From contig JAHQIW010000802.1 of NCBI GenBank assembly GCA_019055375.1, forward strand, positions 1 to 64,000: DNA of 64,000 nt. The letters run 5' to 3'. A program made the position numbers and the translations under genes. Below, one piece after another: positions 35,901 through 47,900 of the stretch (position 1 is the stretch's first letter; each line of letters starts with the position of its first letter). The notes under the pieces are model-generated. The model saw only the letters and a list, made by a program, of their open reading frames with translations. It did not search any database and was not told the DNA's origin. This stretch comes from Parelaphostrongylus tenuis (lineage: Eukaryota; Nematoda; Chromadorea; Rhabditida; Metastrongylidae).

Positions 35901-38900
35901 AATACCCCGCTCATAGAACTTGTAATCGATGGGTTCAAAGACAATTGTCAATTGTCGACTGCCGGTCACCACAAAGTCAGGTAATACGATCATCCTACTT
36001 TGGGTGTTTAGTTTTTTACTCGGCGTCGATTCTTTTAGAGGATTATTTCACCTCAAGGGATCGACGGAACCGAGAGAGGGTGCTACTGATGAGTCCCAAT
36101 AGGACGAAATAGGCGCCTATATAGCACTAAACCTATCGGCTCAAAATATGTCATATCCTTATCAGATTAAACATTTTGAGCGGGTTTGTAAAAGAGCGGT
36201 CGATAGCAGAGACAATTGTCAATTTTTAACGCAAATGATTGATCTCTTTAAGTTCTTCTTATTCATGTAGTGCTTCAGCTACAGGAAGGGGTGTAGTCAA
36301 ACGGTGATATGTCAGGACTGTGCAGCAAATTCTGCTACTCCCAGCTCAATTTGATCAACTTTCGCTTTATCAGTTAGGTGAGATGCAGCCTTATATTACT
36401 GTTGAAGCAGGGCGAGACTGCGGCGACGTCGACTTGACATGACCCCATTGGAACGGAAAGAATCGCAACGGTGTTCGCTTGTACACTTATCCTTAGGCCG
36501 TTGCACGATTTATGTTTTCGAAGGCGGCCTGTGCATGGCGCCGCAATTTGTACTCATAAAGCAGCGCAAATTGCGAGGCTTCATTGAGCGGCCATGATAC
36601 GGCAAGTATGGACAATTCTAATACCAAAAGAAAGCTCAGAAAATTCTGCACGAAGCAGTGAAAATTTGCTGCCTGAGAGATGGCAGAAATGTGTTCAGGC
36701 TGACGGCGCGTACTTTGAATAGTGTTCTTAAGCAGTTTTGATCATACTAGTGAATAAATTAAATATTTGTTGCTCTAGTACCAAAACTTATGAGAAGACC
36801 TAATTTTTCAAAACTACAATGATGAGAAATAGCAGCAATCGACAGTGTACCTTTTTTAGAACCCAAAGAGCAGAATTCGAGTTCAAAAACCTACCGTTTT
36901 TATAACAGTTGCGCACTTATTATCTTTTTAAGCTTCATTCTTTCTCAGTTCACAACAACAATGCGTCGAGGTCAGTTTGCCATAATTGAGAGCGAAAACC
37001 AATATGGTACAAAGTGCATGCAGTCAAAAATCAACTATTTTAGATCACCATCGGCGTGCACGATAATATTTATTCTTATAATCACATTATTCTAATATTT
37101 ATTTGAACATTCATTGTTATAAACTCATTTTAATGTATAACAAATGACAGATTGGCTCACCTGTCCAGTACGCAAATCGCATTTTCCATTACTACTGCCG
37201 ACATCCGAGCAATCGCATAGTCTACATCCTTTCAGTGGATGATAGTCCCAGGCATTTTCGGTGCAATTCTCACACATTTCACCTACCGTATTCGGTGGAC
37301 AAACACAATCACCTGTGATGGATCGCATACCTGACCGGGAGCTGGACACGCTTGACATTCTGGAAAGATGATAATTTCTTCCAACTCACACATCAAAATT
37401 ATTACTTCAGGAGCCTTTTAACCATTTCATTGACGAACAAATTTCTTCTCCGAAGTTGACTTTGACGATAATTTTCAAAATATGCAACAAAAACTGGATT
37501 ATTTATTTTCATAAGCAAATTTTGCTAATATGTTTGTACAAAATAAGAGCTCTAAACTTGTTTCAAATACGTCCCTTTCAAAATTTGAAGAGACAACAAA
37601 ATTTGTGCTGCTCATGACGGTCAGCCATATCAACGGCATGCTATCGCATATTTTAGACGTACAAGAGTTCAAGTACAAGACATGCCTTTGCAGCCGTTTT
37701 CATCGAATCCGTAGTGATTGGGTAGGCACCGGTTGCATTTGAGACCAGTCACGCCCGGCTTGCAGACACACTGACCCGAGTGCAGATCGCAGGCTTCTCC
37801 ATCTGATCCGGTAGAATCACAACCGCATGCCTGTTAAGAACAGACTAAGCTATTCATTCTGCACTAGTCATTATCTCTATTTTTTGAAGTTAAGTTCTTT
37901 CCTTATTATTGACAGCGTCGTTTTGAATTAGCAGCTTCCATACTCCAAACACTAACCAACAAATCACTGACAATTATTGTACAGCAAGTGAGAAAGCAAT
38001 GAAGATTCAAGAAGAAATAAGGGAGGGCAACGAGTCACAGATTATATCAAAAGATTTCTCTCCATAATTTCCTTGAACTAATATATCTGATGAATTTAGC
38101 TTACGTTAAGCCATTTGTCCCAAATTCTTTTGGACTTTTGGCTATTGAGGCTAATATAGAAGCACCCATCATATGATGAGAAGAGTTTGGAACAGACTCT
38201 GAAAGGACTCAAGTATTCCTTGAGAATGACGACTTCAAAATTGACGAAAACGTTTGTATTTCATGTTGATCAACAATATAAACAAAGCTCTTTTAGCTCG
38301 CATTTTTACAGAACGAAGAGTCTTGGGTTGTGAGAGAAGCATCGCATTTCCTCAAAACAACGCATAAAGTAATTTTGTGCTTAGTTCTCGATTATCCTGG
38401 AATGTTTAGAGACATTATGAAGAGGAAAGGATCTCATGCTTGCCTGGCATCCAGTCCCGCTAGTGATGTTGAAATATCCACTTGCGCACTTCTCGCACAT
38501 GGTACCGTCGACATTCTCACGACACTCGCATTTTCCAGTCACATTGTTGCACTAAAAGTGTTGTAAAAATGAAAGAAGGAATTAACAATTAGAAAATGTG
38601 AAACACAGTGAGACTAAAACAAATGCATAATGAACGGATATACAAATCAAGATTGGAGAATCACAATTATTTTAACACTTTGTCTAATCCGTATGTCTTT
38701 TTTCACCATACTGATCCCAGTTCTTCTAGCATTCGATTCGTTTTTCATTTCCTTCGTGAACGTCATAGAATACTGGGCTGAGCACTTCTCCTTGCTACCC
38801 CAGGGATGTCCTGGCTGTGATTTTTCATGAGGCGTTCATGGATGACTGGCGGAGAATGTTGACGGTGGAAATCAGACTTGCGCTGCTCCACAGCGAGCAT

Positions 38901-41900
38901 CACAACCAATTGACCATATCCCCCACCACAATTATATGGACGGATAATATTGATAACGAGATTTCCTACTTACTTTTCCATCCTCCATAGATCCATAAAT
39001 GTTACAATGGCAAAACTGGCATCCGGCATCGGTAAAATTGAAATAGGATGGACGACATTGATCACATCTCTATATGATTTACATTACAATTCGAAAAGAA
39101 AACTATGAATTATAAACAGACAATGAATTGATTGATCAACAAGTCTATAGAAACCTTTCCGAATACACCCTGTTTACAGGTGCACTGCCCACTAACAGCA
39201 TCGCATTGTTCACCAATACTGCCAATTATGTTACATTCACAAGGTGGACATCCGTTCTCGATATCACCGTGACCATCCTGCATTGACAACACTTTGAAAT
39301 AGGGAAATAATAACATATAACAATAAAATTGCTTTATGATCAAAGTTTGATAACTTCATTTCGTTCTGCTTGAGTTATAAAAAGTTGCAGAGAGGTTTCT
39401 AGTGTAACTGATGTTTTAGTTAGTTTTGGTTTCACTTTTAGTTACAATCCTAGTAGGTTGTTGCGCTTCTATCAATCATAAATCCATTGAAGACGGCGTA
39501 CATCCATCTGATTGCACGTCTACTTCTAGATTTCTCGGCGTATACAGCATTTTGACCAGATTTTTTCTTGGAAAAGCCTTTTGAGCCTCCTCAGAACGCT
39601 GTAGTAGCAGAAATGTGCCTACGTTTCACATTCGGCGCTGATTCATTGCTTGGATAGAATTTGTAGAAGATCTTCAATAAGACTTCAGATGGTCACTCAA
39701 TAGCATAAATTTCGACAATTCTAAAATTTAATTTCTTTGATTTCATGGAAAGGTGGGTATAAAGCGCTGCAAGAGCAAGGAAAACATAACGTTTTACCTT
39801 CGTCTCTTGTTTTTCATAGCCGGTTTATCTGGTATCAAAGGATAAGGAGAAAATTTCTCTGTTACAAAGAAATTCCTAATTTTTTTTTCGAACTTTTGAT
39901 AAAACGCTAAACAATTACATTGCTTGGCGCTCTATCTCTGAATGTGAAACATAACATTTCTTTCGCTATGCAATGACCTTTCCATAAAATAAACACAATT
40001 GCTGCGTCATCGTTTTTCACGCTGCATAAGTACTACAACTCCGTCGAGAAGCTATCCTCAAACCCTAGCCCAGAAGAGAAAACGTGATCCGAAGGCGAGC
40101 CGTAATTTTTTATGGATGTTGAAGCGCAATAAAAAAAAAACTTTTTTACAAATAAAGTACAACAACAAAGTCACTGAGATTTGTGCCGTCAAAGGACTTG
40201 CTAAAAGTCTAAGGGAAAAATGAGAAATGTCGCTTCCCCAGAGAGCTAAGCTGTTCAGTGAATCTGAGTTAGCCTGCAAATACATATCCAATAATCTAGA
40301 GTGATATGCAAAATTGAACCTCAGATGAGAACCAAACCTGTAATTTATTCTATCCGCACTACGAGTTAACCAACTGCATAACCGAGACTCTTGTTTTTGT
40401 TAGAACGCGCCACCGCAAAGAGCTAAATGCGAGTTCGATTCCCGCATGAGGTTTGAGTCTGCATATCACTCTTACTAAATGTATGATGATAACATCATAC
40501 CGCTGCTAAGAGAGTGATTAAATAATATTAATCTTTTGACTGCTTAGGATGCGTCATTCTAGATGGCTTAGTTCACCTATCAAGACTGCTGGGCTCAGTC
40601 ATATTAGGTCGTCAGTTAATAAATATCTCATCAAGTTCATTGAGATGAGCCTGTAGTAACGGGTTAGTTTAGCGCATGCCCCCTGGGTGGGAGTCACTAT
40701 TAGTGCATTTCAGTTTATGAATATCATTTTCACAACAAACTACAAGCCTAACACTAATAATATCTAACTACCGATGTTTCGTAGAACCTCTACTGCTTAC
40801 GAATCATGCGATGTAATTGGTTTTGAGTGATGTGACTCATTGTGTTCATAAGTCGAAGAGAGAACTCCTTGTAACTTACCATGCATCGGTCACATTGTCT
40901 TCCAATGTAGTTCGGCTTACAGGTACACTCGCCATTCAGATTACTGCACTGAGCCGCTACGGCGCCTACATGGTGGCAATTGCATGGTTTGCAAGTGTGC
41001 TCCAGTGCCGAACCCCAATGATTCTCTTTGCAGATCTGAAATATCTCAAGATTAACGAAAGGTTTCGGAAATAATAATTTCAGGATTCTCAAACCAATTA
41101 AGATGTATCCAAGGATGCAACCTGAGTAAAAGTTGCCGAGTGGTTCTTTAATGAAAAAAACGGTCATTCAATGTCATTGCCATATATTATAAAAATCACC
41201 GCTTCTTGTCACCACAAAATTAGTAGAGGGCAGTGCAACTGCTGAACCCCACAACTAGTTGAAGAAAAAATTGATCTATTACATCATCCTGGTTTCGCTC
41301 ATTGACTACAACTGTAATAGCTGTCATGGAATTCCTCACCATCCCAGAAAAACCCAATCGCATAGCAGCAACGTTTCATCCAATTCTTGAATAATCTTTG
41401 CGGAGTGTGTTCAAGGTGGTCATCGTAGCATAGTCATCTCGAAAGTTCAGAGTAAATCACTCCTGTGCAGTATTCAACAAATCAGTGAAGGTGTGGCATA
41501 GCAGTTCTTCCATCTCATCTTGGTTGTTTGAGCAGTAAACTTGTTTACTCTTTAACATTTAACTTTACGAAGCCTTCTAAAACAATGAAGATCGATCGAC
41601 AAATGCTCTCTACGATAAACTCTGCTGTGGAGTTTTAGAGAAAATGAAACCTGATCGACCATCAAAATGCTGTCCACAATGAAATTTACTGTATTACACG
41701 AATCTTTGTAGAGGTCAAGTAGTTGCTCACTACATTTTAAGTAAATGTTTCATTCCTAATTCCACATCTCAATTGAAGAAATATTCATAGAGGGAAGATT
41801 TTCCATGTCAATATGTCACTTGTAGACATGCTTCACAATCGTTTACAAAATTCACGAAAGGGACCTCCAAGCTGATGACAATTGCACTTTCGCGACAGAG

Positions 41901-44900
41901 TACGTCATAGATGATCCCAATAATGATGCTCTGTGTCTTTAATGGCTTTAGCAGTGATATCATGCAAATGTGATAACTTTGACAGTACTATGCTAATTAC
42001 TCGGTACTCTGATAATGATGGTTTCTATCTCGGCTGAGTTTGATAGTGGTACCCTGAATCTGTGATATCTTTAGCAGCGATGCTCTGCAGCTGTGATTGA
42101 ATTGACACCAACAAATTGCTGCTCTGACATTCTTAACAATGACAATGTGCACCTTTGTCAAATGCGATAGCACTCACCTCACAATGTTCGCCTGTAGTGT
42201 GACCAATGCATTTCAAACACTTTCCTGTCTCGGCGTCACAGTTTCCAATTGCCATCAAATCTATATTGTCATTACATTCGCATTCCTTGCATGTGCCGTT
42301 AACCTCTGTTGGACTACCGAAAAAACCGTCAGCACACCTGAATGTTCCAGTTTTTTTATTAATGCATTTCTTCGGCAAAGTTTTCTTTCTGTTATGCTCA
42401 ATATTAGGTCGTTCTATAAGTCTTGATACGATAGCAATAAACACCAAATTTATCGATTAAAAGTAATTAAAATTGCATGATTTTGATATCGCTCAATTAC
42501 ACATTTTCTCGCAAACGTTTTAGAACAAAACTTGTCTAAACTTGCAAAACAAATTCGCTTGCTACTCATGCACGAACGGCCAGTAGGGGAAAATGCTGGT
42601 GAAGCGGCGCGCAGGATTAATGGAGCTTGGGGAGATGATACGGTTATGAAGCGGTTCTTGAAGTTGAAAGCTGGTGAGAACACTCTGGAGGATCAGTCAC
42701 GCTCGGGCCGTCCACAAAAAGCTCCATTAATCTTGTGCGCCGCTTCATTAGCATTTTCCCGTACACGCCGTTCGTGCATGCGTAGCTTCCAATTCGTTCT
42801 CAGAACAGCCCCATTTTGAATCAAGTATAGGCAAGTTGCATATCAAAATGTTTACAAGAAGAAGCGTAATTGAACGACAGAAAAATCATGAAATTTGAAC
42901 TACCTATGATTAATAAATCCGGTGAATATTGCTCTAGTGCCAAAACTCATGGAACGACTTTTTAGTATTAAAATGACCAAAACAATCAACAGAATCCTTT
43001 TACATGACCTGCCACCACATTTGTTGTCCCGATACCTGCACTTTTGCAAATGTTCCGCTATTTAACTTTCACAAAAGCCTTCGAACAAAAATTGAAAGAT
43101 AAAATACGCATCTTTGGAAACCACCAATATGCATGCGATAGTTAATTCTATCTCTATATTTTATCATTTTGAAGTACAAATGAGATCAAAGGAGAATTCG
43201 CTCCCAAAAATGTCTGTAAGAAGCTCTTGGGGTTATTCAATGTTAAAGGAATGCGTCATGCAATCAACTTCACCAACCGATTCGATGAGGCGTGTATCCT
43301 TAGCGATCCAGGAATGTTTGAAAGCCTTTCTTGCTGAACAGGGTTTATCCCTAATTCTTTTGTGAACATTTGATAGCATAAAAAGATGGCTTTTCAACAA
43401 GCAATAGTAGTTATTTGATAACATAGATCTTGTTGGTTCTAAATTTCACTTCATTTAGAAAAAGGTTTCCATAGAGCGCTATAAGAACAAGAAGAAGATT
43501 ACGTTTCGCACTTCTCAAATTTATCCCGTTTCTTAAACTTCATAGCGAATCTATCTTATTCTATCTGGTAACATGGAGTGAAGATAGGAGAATATTGCCT
43601 ATGGAACGGCATAAAATAGTTTATCAATAATTTTTCAATACGAAAAACCTAAATATTTATTCGAGAGAAAGAAGGATTTTCCAAATGAATCAGGAAAATT
43701 GCGCTATTTCGGGGCAGCACTTCCGTTCTTTGCACGCAGCACTGTTCAAGAGGCGTGTGAACCTCGTTATTTATTCAAGATTTTTTCGTTTCTGAAGAAC
43801 TTTTAGATCTTCTTCGATGTCCTGATACATCACGATTTCTTGTTCACGATCTATGCTTTTGGTACGTGTACGTCTAAGAGCAAAACGTAGTCTTTTTTTC
43901 GCTCTTGAGTGCTCTATGCAAACTCTTTCAAGAATCAAACCCAGCTTCAAAATTACCAATCGATTAAAACTGGAATTATGGTGGAAAGGTACCCAAATAA
44001 GGAACGTAATTTCAACTTCACTCCTAGAGCGCACTAAGAAAGCTTTTAGTACCGAAATATAGAATGACATTTTTGAGATTCAGATTATCAATTAATTGCT
44101 GAAAGTTTGAAGGAAAAACCAAAATGGTCTCATCTCGAACGGAGTGAGCATTGTTTGAAGTGATTGGATGCATGTCTGACCTTTGTACTATCGATGGCTT
44201 ACCAATCTATCAATTTGGTGCTGCCGTTTTTTCAGGCAGGTATGATACCATGTCTATACATCACCAGAATAATTAAGCATTTAGACACCACATTTATAGT
44301 CAATAAATGCGTATATAACTGACTCATACTGCATGTGTGTTGATATAATTCCCTCCCTAACACCATCTAGAGGTCTATAATGTTCTGATAATCCAAACAA
44401 ACAATGATACGGCGGTAAACTCACACTTCACATTTATTGCCTTCATAGCCACGTTCACATGCTGTGCAAACGTATGCGTCTTCCTGAGCGGCCGCTGGAC
44501 CGGCAACGACCAACTAAATGTTGTCATCACGTAACAATTTTATTGAAGAATGCGAAGACACAAAAACAAATAGTTGCATAGATATTGATATTTAATACTT
44601 AAAGGAAGTCTTTGACAACAAGGCATAGAGCGAGAAATGCGCATAAACGCCACTTATTTTGATGTGAACTAGACACAATTGTAGATTACAAATTGTTTGT
44701 TCTACTAAAGTTCTAACTTGGATGTCCTAGACTCATTCTATTATTTAAGCGGTTTCAGCTGTGCTGTTACTGTTTACTCAGAGTTAACATGTTATTCAGT
44801 CTCTTATGGAGTATTCGATTATTGCGAGTTTCTTAGCATTATCATTCACATAACAGTCCTTCGCTAGCATTTATTTCTATTTCTCATAATTATATTTGAT

Positions 44901-47900
44901 GTGACATTTTCCTTATTTTGGAATCAATGGAACTGAATTATGTTGGAGTATACCGAATGATGTAGAGTGGTGTGCAAAAACGCTTGCGTCAGCTGGAATT
45001 CGAACCCAGACCTCACTCTTTCCGGGAGCGCGCGCTGAACCGGTGCACTACCAACGCCTGTTTTGCACACCTCTCTTTCTACGGCTACAACAAGTTATCT
45101 GCCAACAGCCAACCGTCAACGGTCTGGCGTGGGTAGTCGTTATCGACATTGAACCCACGTTATGCTGACAGATAAGGCGTTGTAGCGTAGATAGAGAGGT
45201 TGGGTATCAATATTCAGTCAGAATTCATTTTATTTGACCGCCACTTGCGGTTATGATGTTGCAATATACCCAGTGATGTAGAGTGGTGTGCATCAACATT
45301 TGCGCCAGCTGGTATTCGAACCCAGATTTCACTCTATTCGGCAGCGCGTGTTTTAACCCGTTGCACTACCGACGCCCATTCTGCATACCTCTCTTTCTAC
45401 GCTACAACGCGTTATTAGAACGGTTCAGCAAGCGCTCCAGAAAAGAGTGAGGTCTGGGTTTGAATCCCAGCTGACGCGAGCGTTTTTGCACACCATTCTA
45501 CATCATTGGGTATGTTGCAACATCGTAACACCTCAAGTGGCGGTCAAATAAAATGAATTCTGAAATATGTTAGCCAATGATCGACCCAGTTTTCCTTCGA
45601 CCAACGAAAGTGCAATGTTGCTCTCAGGAGAGCTGACAAGTATAAAGGTTAAAGTATAGTGCTCTCGGTGTTATCACTCTCTGAGGCAGGGTCGAGTCAG
45701 TGCTGTTTATACTCCCAGACAAGTCTACGACCAGTCCGATCCCAATTTTCCGACCTCAGAGGGACGGATTGCTTGGTGAGCTTCTTTATTCTGATTTAGT
45801 CTTTTTCCCCGTGAAAAGGATGTTAGGAGCAATATCTTCCTGACAAGATCAAGCATTTTACTTTTCATGTTACATATGCACCTCTTTCCCATTCGTTTAG
45901 GTGCTGACCGCCTCAATCCTATTTATTCACATATTAATTGTTAGGTGTTTGGAAGATGTATTCAAACTTCTGCAATATAATCTCGGTGACAACTTTGAAA
46001 AAAAAGAGTAATCACCTTCCATTATCTGTTAAAAATTGACTATAGGAAGGAAGTACAACTTCTACGCAGATATTGTTGTTAATATGTAAAAAGGTCGCGT
46101 TGTGATTATTTCTATATAACCAAAGGAGTGATAGATTGTAAAGTTCGTATTTGTAAAACAAATGACTGTATCTTACTCAGATCCTACTCAGCTTCATCTA
46201 CACTCTACTCATCTTTTAAAAGATGAACTACTTTCGTACATCTCCATTTTCTTCTTTCATGTTCAAATTTCTTGCTTATCCTCTGGAGCAGTCTCTGTGG
46301 CCTAGAAGACCTTTGCAAATATCTGTGTACAACTGCCTCTGAATTTCAACAAATCCGTGAGCCTCACTGCCATCGCTTCAGCCAGTCCTCCATTTCTCAA
46401 CAAGTCTCAATTTAAACCAACTATCGCCACGCTTGCGTAGCCGCGTTGTTATCAACTTTACTGCCATAATCAATTCCGTTTTGCTCTTTTTCTGTGGCAT
46501 ATATCGTCGGGATATAATTCATCCTCTCAACGGCCGAAGGGGACGATCAAAGCACACGTTTGTGAACATTTTTTGATTCTCTGACAATTTCTAAGCCTTC
46601 GTTGTCGGCAAGAAAGGAAATACTACGCACAAATATGAGGATTAGCGATGTCACAGCAAGTGGCATCACGTCCTGCCATGAAGTTCTTGATTAGAGCTCA
46701 CATTTTCTACTCTGCCTCCGTCCACTACTCCACTGTAGAATTATCAATGAGTCTTGTATCTGCTCAACACAAGAGAAAACGGATTAATGTTTCGAATTGT
46801 TAAATGAACTCCAAAGTAAGAAATTACCGAAAAAAGCTCAGAAAAGACTGGCTTCAGTTGCTGAACTTTCAAATCATTCTGTTCATAAACGGCCACACTA
46901 CCAAATGGTAACGAAGGTCAAGTAACAGAAAAACTCGTTCACTACCTCTCCTCTCACCTTTCACCTACCAAAACGACGCATATGAGAAACATGTTCTCTA
47001 TAGCCGCCAGTGCGTTCACAGAAAGGAAGTTTCAAAAGAGGTGTCTACTGCGAATAAAATCTATGTACTGAGCTTTCTGTGCTTGGTCTATGAAAGTGCT
47101 TGGCTTAGTGATTGGCGTGTCAACTTCACCTTTTCGGTTCTAATAAAGTTCAACTACCGATAGGTCAGGCAGGATTAGATAAATCTTGTTATTGATGACA
47201 TCGTGCCTACCCAAAAAGAAACCTTTGTTAAACAAAGGGGAGGTTAGAAGTAAGTCCGTCGTGATCATTGACGCACAGAATTATACTTACTCTTTGTTTT
47301 TCACTCATGAAGTCGGAAAAAATAAATGGATAAATGTAGATGTATGCGTTTATTTACAATCACTCGATAGTTTTATGATCTGTATATGAAGAGCACGAGA
47401 TCAACATGTGGTGTTTCCTACCTGTGTCATGACGCAGTCTGGAGAGTGGCTGTTCTCAGTCGTCGGACATGCACATGGACGACATGCACCCAATTCGCCA
47501 CCTGAAAAAAACCAATTCAGTAAGTGTGAACTGATATTTAAATAAAGTAGTAGAGACTCTAATTCATTTTGTTACTAGACGTTCATGAATAGAATGAAAT
47601 CAACAAAATGAAAAATTAGTGAGGACAAGTTCAGTTTCTTACCAAGAGATGGATTCCCATAGTGTCCAGGGATACAAAGCTCACAGCGCACTCCAGTTGT
47701 ATTGTGCTGGAAAACATAGTTTTTCCACAGATATGGGTTTTCCGTCATAAAGTGACCCTTTCAGTCTTTTTTTTTTTCTTAGAAATATTGTGTTTCCCAC
47801 AACTTGATCTCACCTGGCAATTTGTGCAGGCGCCAGTAAAAGGATCACATGTATCGGTATGCCCCTGACAAGAACATTTCTCACAACGACCACCATACAA

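Larger units (their letters stand above)
35762..36800 (+). mobile_element. Degenerate mariner element with both inverted ends, carrying an F4 insertion
   Basis: Left end AGGTCTTTACACAAATTGTG then GCACTAGAGCAA; right end TTGCTCTAGTACCAAAACTT then ATGAGAAGACCT, with TA on both sides (35760-35761, 36801-36802). Inside, the plus strand keeps the transposase C-terminus [20 protein letters not shown] followed by a stop at 36721. The rest of the reading frame is broken. An F4 ribozyme unit sits at 35954-36210. Confidence 0.78.
44940..45533. mobile_element. Inverted element built from three tRNA-like units
   Basis: Left TGATGTAGAGTGGTGTGCAA at about 44959 is the inverse of right GTGCACACCATTCTACATCA-like sequence near 45490-45510. 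Inside are two minus-strand tRNA-like units (44986-45058, 45302-45374) and one on the plus strand (about 45405-45477). Intron 22. Confidence 0.55.

Noticed and set aside
40388..40460. tRNA-like stretch with a B-box-like GAGTTCGATTCC
   Set aside because: No matching A box at the right distance and no foldable arms.
42206..42460. Plus-strand open frames over laminin exon 24
   Set aside because: Shadows of the minus-strand LE-coding exon 42178-42337.
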